This document shows positions 1-11,399 of a stretch of 64,000 nucleotides of DNA, in pieces (position 1 is the first letter of the stretch; every line of letters starts with the position of its first letter). The notes beneath the pieces are model-generated. The model made no database searches. It was not told the DNA's origin and was given only the letters and a program-made list of their open reading frames with translations. The stretch covers positions 62,001 to 126,000 of the forward strand of contig JAQGEQ010000171.1 of assembly GCA_034620365.1 (NCBI GenBank), given 5' to 3'. The position numbers and the translations under genes were made by a program. Origin of the DNA: Pegea sp. RAD2-039 (taxonomy: Eukaryota > Chordata > Thaliacea > Salpida > Salpidae).

Positions 1-2312
1 AATTTGATTCAGCCATTTAGTTCAGAGATAATTAGCTCATAAAACCTTTTATTTCATTTCAGAATTCCCTTCTATATAAATGATTTGATCATACATATTA
101 CAGATAAGAAATTTACAGCAATCTGATCTGATTCATGCTTTTCAAGAGTATAATCGCATTATTTGGTTTCTTACAGCATTTTTTAAATCATTTCAAACTT
201 AAAGATCTAAAAGCTTTGTAAGTTGCAGTATGAGTTGACAACTTTTATACAATATATCTCTTCTTTAAAAACATGGCTTCATTAGAATCACAAATTATCT
301 TTTAAAAGTTGAGATAAATTATAAAGTTTTAGTTTTTAGGTTTTTCTGTCATACTTAAAAAAAGACTTCAAAAAAGATGTTGACTTTTTTTCTCAAATAA
401 ATTATTTGTTTAGTGATGTATCTCTTACTCGATCTTCATTTGTACAATTAGCTACAAAGCAAGACATTAAATTTAAGATTTTTATGGGGCAACATGAAGA
501 TAATTAACTATTATCTTGTTGGGTCTTTTGATTTTTCATATCAAAAAGTAATTTTCCAATATGGCAGCTTTCTTGCTTTCCAACAAAAAATTAATTCAAA
601 GTTATGTCTGCAGGTAGTTATGGTGCATTTATTTATAATATAATTATAATTATAATATAATATATATAATATAATTTATAGTATATTTAGTGTATACTTA
701 AACGTAATAAAAATAATTCAAATATTTTGCATAAGGATTAAAAGATTAAAATTAAAAAAGTGTAAAATATGAAAACATACTGTCTAATAATTCTTAAAAC
801 GGATTTATTTAGAAAACTTATACAATATTCTGAAGTTTTACGAAGCTATTTTATTGTGAGGTAAGTTTTTAGCTTTGTTTATGCTTTACATAAAAAATTT
901 CATTGTCATTTCATCGACTAATTGTTTTATTAAATTCATCATTTGGTTATCAGCATTTTTTCAAAACTCATAAAATGTTACAACCAATTCTAGAAAAAAA
1001 TTGACTTACAACAAATCTTATTGAAGAGAAGGAGACGCACAACTGAATGTGGTTACTACAGAGTAGTTTTGTGTTCTCCAGTAATCAAATCTCTAATGTC
1101 AAGAATAATATTAAGACTTTTTATACTTATCACAAAAGAGTCAACTTTAGTAGCAACTTTTTCAGCTTGGTTTGCTAAAAGTAGTATTTTTTTAGGTAAT
1201 TTCATCTGGTCATAGTTTCTTTAACTAAATCCTTAAAATTGATGTATGATTTTAATAAACTGTTCTTTAGAAGTCAAATCATTTCATGTGATATTGTTTC
1301 TTTTATAAAGTTTTGATCGATTTATGAGCTTAGAAGACTTTATCAATAAAATATCATTAAACAGACCCTGTGTTAGATAATTGACATTATAAAAATTGCT
1401 CTAATAATGCTTATTTTGATGTTAGATGATATTTTCTTAGAAAGTCGTTTCTGGAATATTTTAAGACAATATTTTTCTAAATAGTTTTTCTGTTTATTTA
1501 AATTATTTCTTTATAAACTGGAATTTTACTTCAATAACTTTTTATCTTACTATTAAATGTGTTACAGAATCTTAAATTTGAAGATTTCTTTACTATTAAA
1601 AGCTTTCTAGCTTAAAGAGATATAGTTGATGGTTTTCAAAAACTTTTATAGCTTATACTCTTTATGAAGTATCTAATATTTTATATTCATATTTTTAACA
1701 GCTTTTAAAGTAATGTAAAAACTTGAGAAAATAAATAATTCCATCTCCAATTTCAATAAATCATATTCGATATGCTTTGACTTTATAAGATGTTTTAACA
1801 AACAATAGTCCCAAGAATTCTTTTTTAACTCAAATCAACCAATTTAAAAACATTTTCAGATGATATGTCCAAAAGAATTTGTCAATGTTCAACCATTGAC
1901 GATAATTCAATATTTATGTAATTTTTAAGAATGTTTCTACAATTTTTCAATAGCTTAAATCAATTTTAAAGTAAAACAAAATTTTTTTTAATCAAAGTAT
2001 CTATTAAAAAAATGCTTTTAATTGATTTAAAAACTATCAGCAATATCTGGTATTTTTATTTCCAGTTAGTTGGTTTATATCTTGCATCAGTGAATTTTTT
2101 TTATAAGAGTAACAAAAACTTCAAACTTAATCTAACAATGATTACATTTAAAAATGTTTTAAAAAATAACTCAAAATATAAATACTAAGAGTTAACTTAA
2201 TAATTTATTTAATTTTATTAGCTTGATTAATTTGCAATTAAACGATTTATAATCCAGGAAAATTTAAGTATCGATTAAAAAAGTATTTAAAAAAGAACGC
2301 AGCTAATAGTGA
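1..2312. other. 3' flank of EF-hand gene, no supportable gene
   Basis: AT-rich sequence downstream of the minus-strand EF-hand gene. A very AT-rich low-complexity patch lies at about 639-690 (repeated TAATATAAT units). The longest open stretches, such as the plus-strand one at 1021-1215 and a minus-strand one covering about 1065-1220, have no recognisable domain. Several minus-strand frames between 840 and 2160 read as amphipathic helical protein, but stops interrupt them about as often as chance would predict. I treat them as noise or very old relics. Confidence 0.5.
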
Positions 2313-2318
2313 TTTATT
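2313..2318 (-). terminator. Candidate poly(A) signal AATAAA of the EF-hand gene
   Basis: AATAAA on the minus strand, about 220 bases beyond the stop codon at 2537. It is a plausible cleavage signal that would give a short 3' UTR. In AT-rich DNA this hexamer is common by chance, so the assignment rests only on position. Confidence 0.35.
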
Positions 2319-2536
2319 TTATAGCAAATATCCACAAGACCAACAGAACTTTTTACAATCTGCTTAAATCAAAAATTTAGTGTCTTATAAGTTTCAAAAT
2401 CCGTATCATTTTTAAGTAAAATCTTTAACTAAAACAAAAGCTATGAAAGTTTCTACTTGCTGGATTTGAAATTTAAGTCTTTATATATCAATCTTTATAC
2501 AGTAAAAACGAAAAGAAAAAAAAATTCAATATTTAA

Positions 2537-5500
2537 TCAATTACTGTTAAGTAGTTCAAAAAGTTCCTTTTCTTCTTTAGTCAGCTGATTAACTTGTCCA
2601 GCAGAACTTTGTTGCTCAGACAAACTGAACAACTTTTCAAGTTGAGTTTCTACTTTATCAATTTGCTTTTTATCTTCCAAACTAATCTGTTGTGCATCTG
2701 TTTCCGCTTGTTTTTCTTCTTGTACACTGACCTGCTTTCCTTCTTGAATATCTTGAATAATATCCTTGATAAGTCCGCTTAGCTCATCTTCAAACTGGTT
2801 TGTTGTTGTGTTGGTAGCTTTAGTAAATTCAAAGTTCTGAGTAACTTCACTCACAACTTCTTCTGGAACAACAGTGGAGTATATCTCAGGAAAAGTTGAA
2901 GCTTCTTTCATTTGTGGATCAGTAGTAAATGCAGCTTCAGTTGTAGTGGATGATAATACTTCATCAGTAGTGGTCATTGGAGTGTCGATACCATCTTCAT
3001 CACTTTTCAAAACACGCTCAATTTTATTTGACAGTTTTGACAAATCATGTTTGAGCACATTTAAATCTTCTGGAGAAGCTTCAATTATGACGTCAATAGA
3101 AGTAATTAAGTCCGCAACTTCATTAATAGGAGACCAGTGAAAAGAGTACTGCTGAATAATATCTTTCACTGTGAAGCAGAAAGCATTCCAATTTTGAAGT
3201 TGGATGATTGATTGAGCGCTCAACTGCATCTTCTTATCTATATTTAGTAATTTGATTATTTGATTTTTTCTACTTTTCAAGTCTTGGCTGATTTTTTATG
3301 GTTTAAAAAAGTAAGCAGTAATTTAATCAAAATAGTAATAGCTTAAGATAAAGCAGCATATTGTAAAAAAATAAGATTTAGTTTTACCGCTTGAGTTAGT
3401 TGAACTGGTAACAACGTTGTTTGGTAAGAAGTGGGAGAAATCATCAGATGTGAGAGAAGTGATGCCAGTTTGAACAACTTCTGAGAATGTGAAATTGAAA
3501 TCTATTTTCTTTGATAGTGTTACAACATCTGAAATCTCAAAAAGATTCACTTCTCCATCTTTAGCAGCATCAAACAATGTGAATAGAAAATCAGAACTAA
3601 TACTTTTGTCCTTTCCTAAATAGCTGAAATTGTTATACTTTGTTAAAATGATACAAAAGTTGTCAATCATAACCGATTACGTCATATGAAGAATTAGCTT
3701 ATGTTGACAATACTTTAGTAGAATTTCGTAAATCAACTTCAATACCTATCTAACGCCTTCGTGTAATTAGATTTGCATTCAATGCTTTTATCCAACATAG
3801 TTTTGAAGTCTTTAAATACTTCAGCCAATATATAATTAAAATTATTCAATCCTTTCAACTGACTTATTGTACTTATTTCGTCGATGAAGTTATCTGTATC
3901 TATATCAAGAGGTATAAATAATTATTAAGATATTTTAATATTTGTTTGCTTTTTAAACGGTGATTTATATAACACAACTCTGTCAAAAACCCACCATATA
4001 AAAGCGATTTCATATTCAAGTAAAATTCTTTTTTAGTCACGGCAAATTGATCAGTTGATGACTGAAGCCGAAAGACTTTACTGATTTCGTTTAATTCCTT
4101 TTCTAAATTTTCATTTGTTTTCTAAAATAAACACTTGAAATCAGTTTTATTCGTTAAAAAATAATTTAGATATAGATACAAAATATTCCTTTGCTAATAG
4201 TGTAATGAAATCAAATAAAAAAATAAACAAGTACAAAGTTTAATTTGTCACTTTCAGCCACCAGTTAAATATATAAAAGTTATATACTTTCAAAATGTAA
4301 AAGCTTTTGAATCATCAAAATTAATGACATGAAATTATATTTGTTTAATTTTGTTGTTTTCTGTTCTGTAAAACAATTAGATCAAACTTAGCAGCAGATT
4401 CTTATTTAGATTACAATTCAATAACTTTGTAGGACTTTCAATAACCTCTATCATTATCAACTTGCTTCTACAAACTTTTTCTAATCATAATAGAGGGCAA
4501 ACTCATTATAGGAAATATTGCGGATTCAAAAAGCTGTTCCTCCAGCCAATTGTCTTAAGGTGAAGATTGATGAAACTAAGAGATTTTTACCTTTTATAAA
4601 ACTTGTAAATGGACATACCTAAGAAGAGTTTTGATTATACCACCTTCTGTTACAACTTTTGAATCTTAAAAAAACTGATTATTTTAAGATTATATTTTAA
4701 AAGATATAAACTTCCTGATGGTCTGAGGCAAATATTTTTGTAGACTCTAAGCCTTTTGTTTGAAAACCTTATTAATGATATAAGAAATTGTTGAAAGGAT
4801 CTTTTTCTTTGTTGGCATTTGCTGAGTAACTAATAGGACGAGTGCTTAAGTAGATTGGATGTTAATCTATGATGTTATGCACGTGTGGATTCAAATTCAA
4901 TCTGTCGTCGAGGATACAGCATCTAAGACTCCTCTCAAGCGCGGCAAATATCTCTTCAACTATCGGTTGATAGTGTTACTACTTTATGATTGTTTTAAAA
5001 GAAGCAAATGTATGAGAATAAACTTCGATAGAAAACCTACAATTTGTTGACCTCAATGTCACTGTTTACTACGTCGCGTTGCCGAACAGCAGATCTAAAG
5101 AGAGGGTAGTTCAGCGTACACTGCTATAAAAAGTCGCTTGTATAGGAAGGAAGTATTACTGTCAACTTCTGGCGTACAAAGTTCAGTAAAAAAAGATTTT
5201 CACATAAACTATAATAAGTATCATTTTTTTTTGTTCCTGAATTATATTTAATTTGATTAAGCTATTTGAACTTAAACTACTCCTTTATCAAAGCATATTA
5301 TTCTATGAAAATATACATGTTGGTGTCTTTATAACTCAGATATGTTTTTGTAAGTAGATTTATTATGCTGCTTGAAAATATTTGTTTCCTATTTTGAAAA
5401 AATGTGACTCACTTCATCAATGTACTTGTTGTAAAGTTGAATCAACTCTTCAACATTCACTTGGCCATCATGATTCAAATCTAAACTTTTAAATACTCCG

Positions 5501-7986
5501 TCCCAAATATTAGACAATGTTTGTTCTGGAGAATTGTCTACATATCAAATCAAAAGAATATTTAGTTACAAAAATTTGATTTAGAAACAAACATGAACAG
5601 AAACAAATTTGTTATTCAAAAAATTTATGAAACATATTTTTTCTACTTACTTCTTTCAAGTATGTTTCTTAATGTTGCTTTTATTTTTGAAATGTTTTGT
5701 CTGAAGCCTGAAGAGTAAGTCTCTTATTTAATGAGCTCAAAGATAATATTTTTATACTTTTGAATAAAAAATGTTATGTATGTTTTCTTTTTAACATTAA
5801 ACAATTAAAAAAATATTATTCTAGACTTTAAAATCACCCATTAAAAAGAACATAGAACATCAGTTCGATAAAAAATTAGAAATATCTGTAAAAAATTGAG
5901 ACTATCCATACAGATGTTGAAATTATTATTTTTTAAATGATCGCTTTAGGATTAAATAGTTTAATATACAGAAGAAAAAAGTTATAGATTAATAGACTCA
6001 CCTTGCAGAGCAGTAGATACAATATAACCTTGGTTTGTTACATATGTACATATGTAGTTGAAAGGGCTTTTAATAGTCTCTGCGTAATACACTTTATTGT
6101 AAATAATATCAAAGTTTTAATAACGAAAAATAAAATAAGTTCCATTATTAATCATTTAACTTCTACTCGATATAAAAATCGATATAAAAAGCTGTTTACT
6201 TACGTTTAGAAACATTCTTAGACAATTTTTAATAAACAAAATCAGATTTATTTACTATTTAAACATCTATATTTGTTTGTTGGTTCTTAACATATTTTCT
6301 GCACGAATATTTAAGCTAAAATAACTTCAAATTGCTTGTTATGAGATTTATATGCCCAGGAAACTTTCTATCTCTATCAGAAGTATTTATAATGATAAAT
6401 TAGAAGCTTTAAATCACGATCTAGATTTTAAAAAAATTCTATTTTAAAGTAAACATTTTGAAAAGTCTTGTGCTCACCAGCTCTACCAATAGCTGCGCTA
6501 ACGGTCTCTTTAAATGTTTCCTCTTCTACGCCATTTTCGTTTGCGTCCGTAATAATATAATTATTGATAGACTGATATATTTTCTGGGTATTTGATTGCT
6601 TTACTGGAACACAAATCAAAGTTTAAATCAAAGCATACAAAGAAAAATTAGCAACTATTAGAAAGTATAAAAAAACTTTTCTGTATCTAAAGCTTTTCAC
6701 AAGCTGTTAAAAACTAATTTAATTATATACTTAAAGCTGATTAACGAAATGTTGATATCACTTTTAGAGTTATTCTATTAAATATTAAAAGCACTTGTTT
6801 GAGTAAATAGTAAAATTCAACTTTCAAAACTTTGCAATATTTAGATTAAAGTGATAAGATTTTTTAGTAATCTTATAAGTATATATTTGTTACATTGAAA
6901 TATTCATCAAATAAATACTAAATTTTTTGTTTGTAAAAGTATAGTAAATTTATTTACATAAATTGGCAGTTTCAAGACTTATAACAAGCTCAGCTATTCC
7001 AACTCTTTTATTTCCGTTCAAATCAAACTGGTTAAAAATGAGACGCCATAACATTGTAACAGCTTCAGTTCCTTCTGCAGCTACATTCATAAAATGAATA
7101 AACTAAATTATAGATGTAAACATCAATACATTTTTGTAAAATTACCCAAAACCGGGTAATCGTTTATTTTTAATCATCTTCACAATAATTGATAAAATTA
7201 GGAGGTAAAAATAAGTTTATTTTAAGATTTCAAATGTTGTGATAAACTAAACAAAAAAATATGTTTTCGAAATTTAATCAATTATTTCAGTGAAATAAGA
7301 AAATGTCACGTGTCTTATACGTTTTAATGAGTTAAAATGATCACGAAAAGTTGTTTCTCAATAGATATTAATCGAAACATTACAAAATTTGGAAAGCAAT
7401 TTTATGTAAGAAGTTTAAATGATGCTACTGATAAACTTAATGTTGATGATTGGAACACCATGAAAGTTAACTAATTAAAATTGACGTAAGAACCGTATTA
7501 TAATTTTTATCAAACTCACCAACAAGGTTACCGACAAGTTGACTGTAATCCAGTTGACATTTCTGTAATTTTGCTAAAAACAAACCAATGATAAATTTAT
7601 ATAAAAATTAGGATAATAACATAAAGAACTACAAAAGCTGTTTTTTCAAACTATAGTTTAGCTGCAGTTAAGTTAATCAAAGACTGCTTAATTTTCTGTT
7701 ATTTGATAATAATATTATTAAACTAATGTAATAAAAGAAAAACAAAATATTTCATAATAAAAGGAATAATTAGGACCAGCCCATAATTCTATCAATTAGT
7801 AAGTAGTGTGGTATGTAAGCTTACAAAACTTTTTAATAAAGTTATGTTCTAATTTATTTATATCTTCAAATTTGTTTTGACATAAAAAATTTATTATTAC
7901 CAACCTGAATTTGGTAAAGTTGAAGATTGACAAAATGAAATAGTTCCACAAAAGATAAAAAACAAAATTAATTTAATGATGTCCAT
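2537..7986 (-). CDS. Secreted multi-EF-hand protein, 11 exons, 620 residues
   Basis: I assembled this from splice sites. Exons (high to low): 7986-7905, 7573-7520, 7080-6958, 6603-6478, 6079-6002, 5707-5651, 5537-5413, 4121-3995, 3899-3746, 3623-3388, 3237-2537. The total is 1863 nt, exactly 621 codons, with every phase compatible; most introns are phase 1. Residues 1-20 (MDIIKLILFFIFCGTISFCQ) form a signal peptide. Canonical 12-residue calcium loops are D65-E76 (DLNGNKRVGIAE), D193-E204 (DLNHDGQVNVEE) and D327-E338 (DAAKDGEVNLFE). Degenerate loops occur at D106 (DANENG, shortened by one residue) and D258 (DTDNFIDE). Residues from about 388 encode helices, then a Thr-rich stretch with TTT clusters, then a Glu/Gln/Lys-rich probable coiled coil ending LLNSN. 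ATG context is GACAATGG. I infer an extracellular or secretory-pathway calcium-binding protein. I do not recognise a named family. Some junctions, especially exon 11's acceptor (TATAG, no Py tract), need transcript support. Confidence 0.8.
3088..3095. promoter_or_regulatory. TGACGTCA palindrome inside a coding exon
   Basis: A perfect CRE-like octamer, but it lies within exon 11 of the EF-hand gene, where it encodes part of an Asp-Val-Ile-Ile run. Probably coincidental as a regulatory site. I record it so that the count of such octamers in the window is complete. Confidence 0.2.
4122..5412. other. Intron 7 of EF-hand gene with a GC-richer insert
   Basis: The largest intron of this gene (1.29 kb); the others are 150-900 bases. 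Its segment from about 4840 to 5170 is clearly less AT-rich than the surroundings and contains a plus-strand open stretch at 4859-5050 with no recognised domain. The composition change suggests an inserted mobile-element fragment, but I could not identify a family or terminal repeats. Confidence 0.35.
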
Positions 7987-10196
7987 TGTCTTTCATTAAT
8001 TCAAAATTTACACAGCCCAAGTTTTTTGTTGTGACTAATAAACTGATGCTCACTAAAACTATAATATGTCTATTCAAACATTCAAAAATTAGATTCATAA
8101 AAAACAACCATCTTATCTTACCAACAATTTTTGTAAAACCAAACTTTTAATTTTTCAAATAACATTAATTTCAAAATAACATAATATATGTTACTAAAAG
8201 TAATTCCTATAGTTTTATTAATAAAAATAAAAAAGTATAAAATAATATTTGGTCTTATGCCAAGATATCGTGCCTGGTGCAAAATTAGCTCGAGGCGGTG
8301 CGTGTTCTCTGATAACAAATCAAGCACGTATCGAGTGCAGCGAGGCTAAAAAAGCGCTAAATATTGAACAGATCTTTCTGATGTAATACATTAAAAAGCT
8401 CAAAATAAATAAAATCAGTTCAAACATTATTGATTATATATACATCCCTAAAAACGATTTGTAATTGAAAAATAAATTGCAAAAAAGCTGTAAGCGGCTT
8501 GTGATTACATTTATATATTCTAAAACCATTTTTTTTTCCTTTGAATTAGATCCAAATAGTAATTTGAAATTCTGTTAAGTATTAAACATTTGTTTATAAA
8601 TTAGTTCAACATTACTGATTCAATTTAAAGTATCTCTAAAATCTTCAGAGAAAACATTTAAATTCATTTTAAAGCTTATCCTTCAAGAAGAAATCTTTTA
8701 TAACCAGAGTTGTCGAAGCAACTGAATAACCTTTTTTCAGATTTTGTATTCATTTAAATGCCGAGCTTCAGACTACTAAAACTAAATTCAAACATTAAAA
8801 TCGAAATATTAATACCTCTTCTTACTTTAATCTCTATCACTTAATTCTGTTAAAATTGTCTTTCTTTCCTTCTTAAGAAATTATAGCCCATCTTTGAAAT
8901 AACGTTACCTGTTTGGATGAATATTTTAAGAGGAAATTATTCAAATGTTGCTATTATTCATCATAATTTTATAATTTATTTATTAAAACAGGCAATAATT
9001 TACAAAAAGAAAACACTAATTGTTATTTTTAGGTTTCTTACAAAAGTAAAATGTCAAATTAAAATGATAAGTTATAATCATAAGAAACAAAACTCACTAA
9101 ATGCTTTATTAGGCTCTTTTTATTTTAAAGATAATTAGACTATAACTATTGACCTCGCTGAGTTTTTTTAATTGTTATTAAAAAATCTAAAATGGAATAA
9201 AAAATGAAATAGTTGTTAAAAGACCAATTGTGTATCTCTTTACTGCCACCTATTTTTTCTGTTCTGAATTGCTTATGCAATGATTTAAAAATTTTCAGGC
9301 TGTTCACAGGCCTTACTTTATCTTACAGTTTGTTAGTAGTATTCTTTTATACCGGACGAACATCTTAGATATTTAGTTATTGTTAATTGTTATATGCTGT
9401 ATTATTATTAACTATATTTATCATAATGCTATCTATTATTATTTCGGCTGTTCTAGTTAATATTCAAAAAAATTATAAAACTTTTTTCTTACTGTTTTTG
9501 GTTATAAAGAATAATACAATTCTTTTATGATAATTATTTATATATAATAATTTATTTCTTTGAAATATTCTCTTTTAACTAGCAAGATAGATTTAAATTG
9601 TTATTTATTTTTTTAATAATTTAGTATTTTATGAAATTAAAGGATACAAAAATGTAAATTAATTGATAAGTTTTTTATTTCAGCAGATTTTTATTAACTT
9701 AACTTTTTAGCAGTTTTCTTTTTTTAGCTTCTTAGTTTTATATTTTATTTCTGCTGTTTTTACATTTATATATTCTATATCTTGGCTAAAAAATATATTT
9801 TTATTCTAGATTATTAAATTTCAATGAGACTTTTCTAAAAAAGAATTTAAAATTTCACAAAATATTTGTATTTTTAAGAAAATATTACAATTTTTTTTTA
9901 TCCTAAAATAAATTTATATTTTTTAAATTATATTGTTAACTTTTATTTATGCTTTACTTTTTTCATATTTTTATTAAAATTTTGCTACATTTTTAATAAC
10001 ATATGTGACATATAGGTTATATAAAACATCTTAGAGATAAAATGTTTGTTGATTATTAATAACTGCTAGAATTTTGCTGAGATATGATTGTAGTATTATT
10101 GAAATTTTATTTTTAATTTATGTTTTATGATTATTTTTTAATTTAGATAAAAGCCAAAAAGCCTTATTTATTTTATGAAAAACATTTTAAGACAAA
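7987..10196. promoter_or_regulatory. Divergent intergenic region between EF-hand gene and LRR gene
   Basis: About 2.2 kb between two start codons that face away from each other, so both promoters and 5' UTRs should lie here. A small GC-richer patch sits at about 8265-8350, upstream of the EF-hand start. From about 9370 to 10190 the sequence is extremely AT-rich with T-runs. I see no clear TATA box or initiator, and the open stretches at 8118-8327 (minus) and 8917-9138 (plus) show no domain. Confidence 0.4.
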
Positions 10197-11399
10197 ATGA
10201 TTTTCAATTTTATGGTCAATAAATTTGAATCAGTTAAAATTGTGACTGTGATGCTTGTAAAGACTGATAAAAATGCATTTATGATAATGCCAAAGATTAA
10301 ATTTGGAGGTGAGTATAAGATTGATATTTATCATGTCCTTGGTGGTATGCTGACTATAGATAGAGATATGGACCTAATTGAAAATGGAATGAGACTGTCT
10401 TACCCAATGGGCAAGTTGTATGTTGAAACTTATAATGGAATTCGATCTTTCAAGTTTCATCATGGATATTATCGTTTGTGTATACCAAGAAAAGATGTTG
10501 GTCAAATTTTAGAAATTGATCTTTCTAATTTCACAAAAATAGATGCAATTAACCTTACTAATTTGAAACAGTTGTATTCTGAGTTGCAACTCGAGAATGT
10601 AAATTTTGATAATTCTCTTGTTGGAATACCTTATGTGGTAAAAGATACAATCAGCTATGATGCTATCACAGTCTTGAGTCTGACTAGTAACAATCTTTGT
10701 TCAATTCCTGAAGAAATTCAACATTTTACAAATCTGCATTATCTTGATTTGGCAGATAATGCAATTACGGAGTTAGATGAAAAGATGTTCAGTTTGAACT
10801 CAAGGCTAGCTGTTACCCTAAAAGAGTTGGATCTTTTTGACAATCAACTGAAAAAAATTCCTTCAAGCTTGGGTAATTTGAAGAATTTAGAAAGACTCAA
10901 CGTACAATTCAATGAAATAGTGTCTATTCCAGATACACTTGGAAATTTAATCAAACTCAAATATTTGATTTTGCGTCACAATCAAATAACATGTTTACCA
11001 TATCAGATATTAAATCTATCAAGTCTTCGTTGTTGTGATATTGAAGAAAATCCCTTGTATCAGTTTGATGGTGCCCCAATGGTTATGCTATCAAGTAACC
11101 ATGATTGTACTAGCCTATTTGACATGAGTTTGAATCAAGTGTATAAGAATCCACCATTAGTTGATAAGATACCTCCACTATTTAAGATATTATATGGTTA
11201 TGATGAGAGAAAAACTTGCCATTGTGATCTCAAGGTTTTCAGTGAATCCAGAAGAGCGATGATAGAGGTAGCCAACTCAAAATATCTTCCTGATAAATTT
11301 CCTGTTGAAGTTGTATCTTGCTCTAAACAATGTTTTTTGCAAGCTGTAAAAAAAATCAAACCAGACTCCTCGGAAAACCTTTCAGCCTGTGAGCTATAA
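10197..11399 (+). CDS. lrr1: LRR1/PPIL5-like leucine-rich-repeat protein, single exon
   Basis: A 400-residue intact open frame. Residues 1-155 are a non-repeat N-terminal domain. About 156-292 hold five to six LRRs with the LxxLxLxxN pattern (for example LKELDLFDNQLKKIPSSLGN). One repeat carries a longer insert (ITELDEKMFSLNSRLAVTLK), at the same place where vertebrate LRR1 has its long LRR. The C-terminal domain has paired cysteines C341-x-C343 and C375-x3-C379, similar in layout to the CVC...FCSLGC tail of LRR1. In known biology LRR1 is the CUL2-RING ligase receptor that ubiquitinates the CMG helicase at replication termination. The N-terminal domain matches LRR1 poorly, so orthology is likely but not proven. 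An in-frame TAA lies three codons before the first ATG; Met6 (10212) is an alternative start. The lack of introns could mean an intronless gene or an old retrocopy that is still open. Confidence 0.75.
   Translation: MIFNFMVNKFESVKIVTVMLVKTDKNAFMIMPKIKFGGEYKIDIYHVLGGMLTIDRDMDLIENGMRLSYPMGKLYVETYNGIRSFKFHHGYYRLCIPRKDVGQILEIDLSNFTKIDAINLTNLKQLYSELQLENVNFDNSLVGIPYVVKDTISYDAITVLSLTSNNLCSIPEEIQHFTNLHYLDLADNAITELDEKMFSLNSRLAVTLKELDLFDNQLKKIPSSLGNLKNLERLNVQFNEIVSIPDTLGNLIKLKYLILRHNQITCLPYQILNLSSLRCCDIEENPLYQFDGAPMVMLSSNHDCTSLFDMSLNQVYKNPPLVDKIPPLFKILYGYDERKTCHCDLKVFSESRRAMIEVANSKYLPDKFPVEVVSCSKQCFLQAVKKIKPDSSENLSACEL

Noticed and set aside
2594-3140. Two plus-strand frames
   Set aside because: Antisense shadows of the last EF-hand gene exon.
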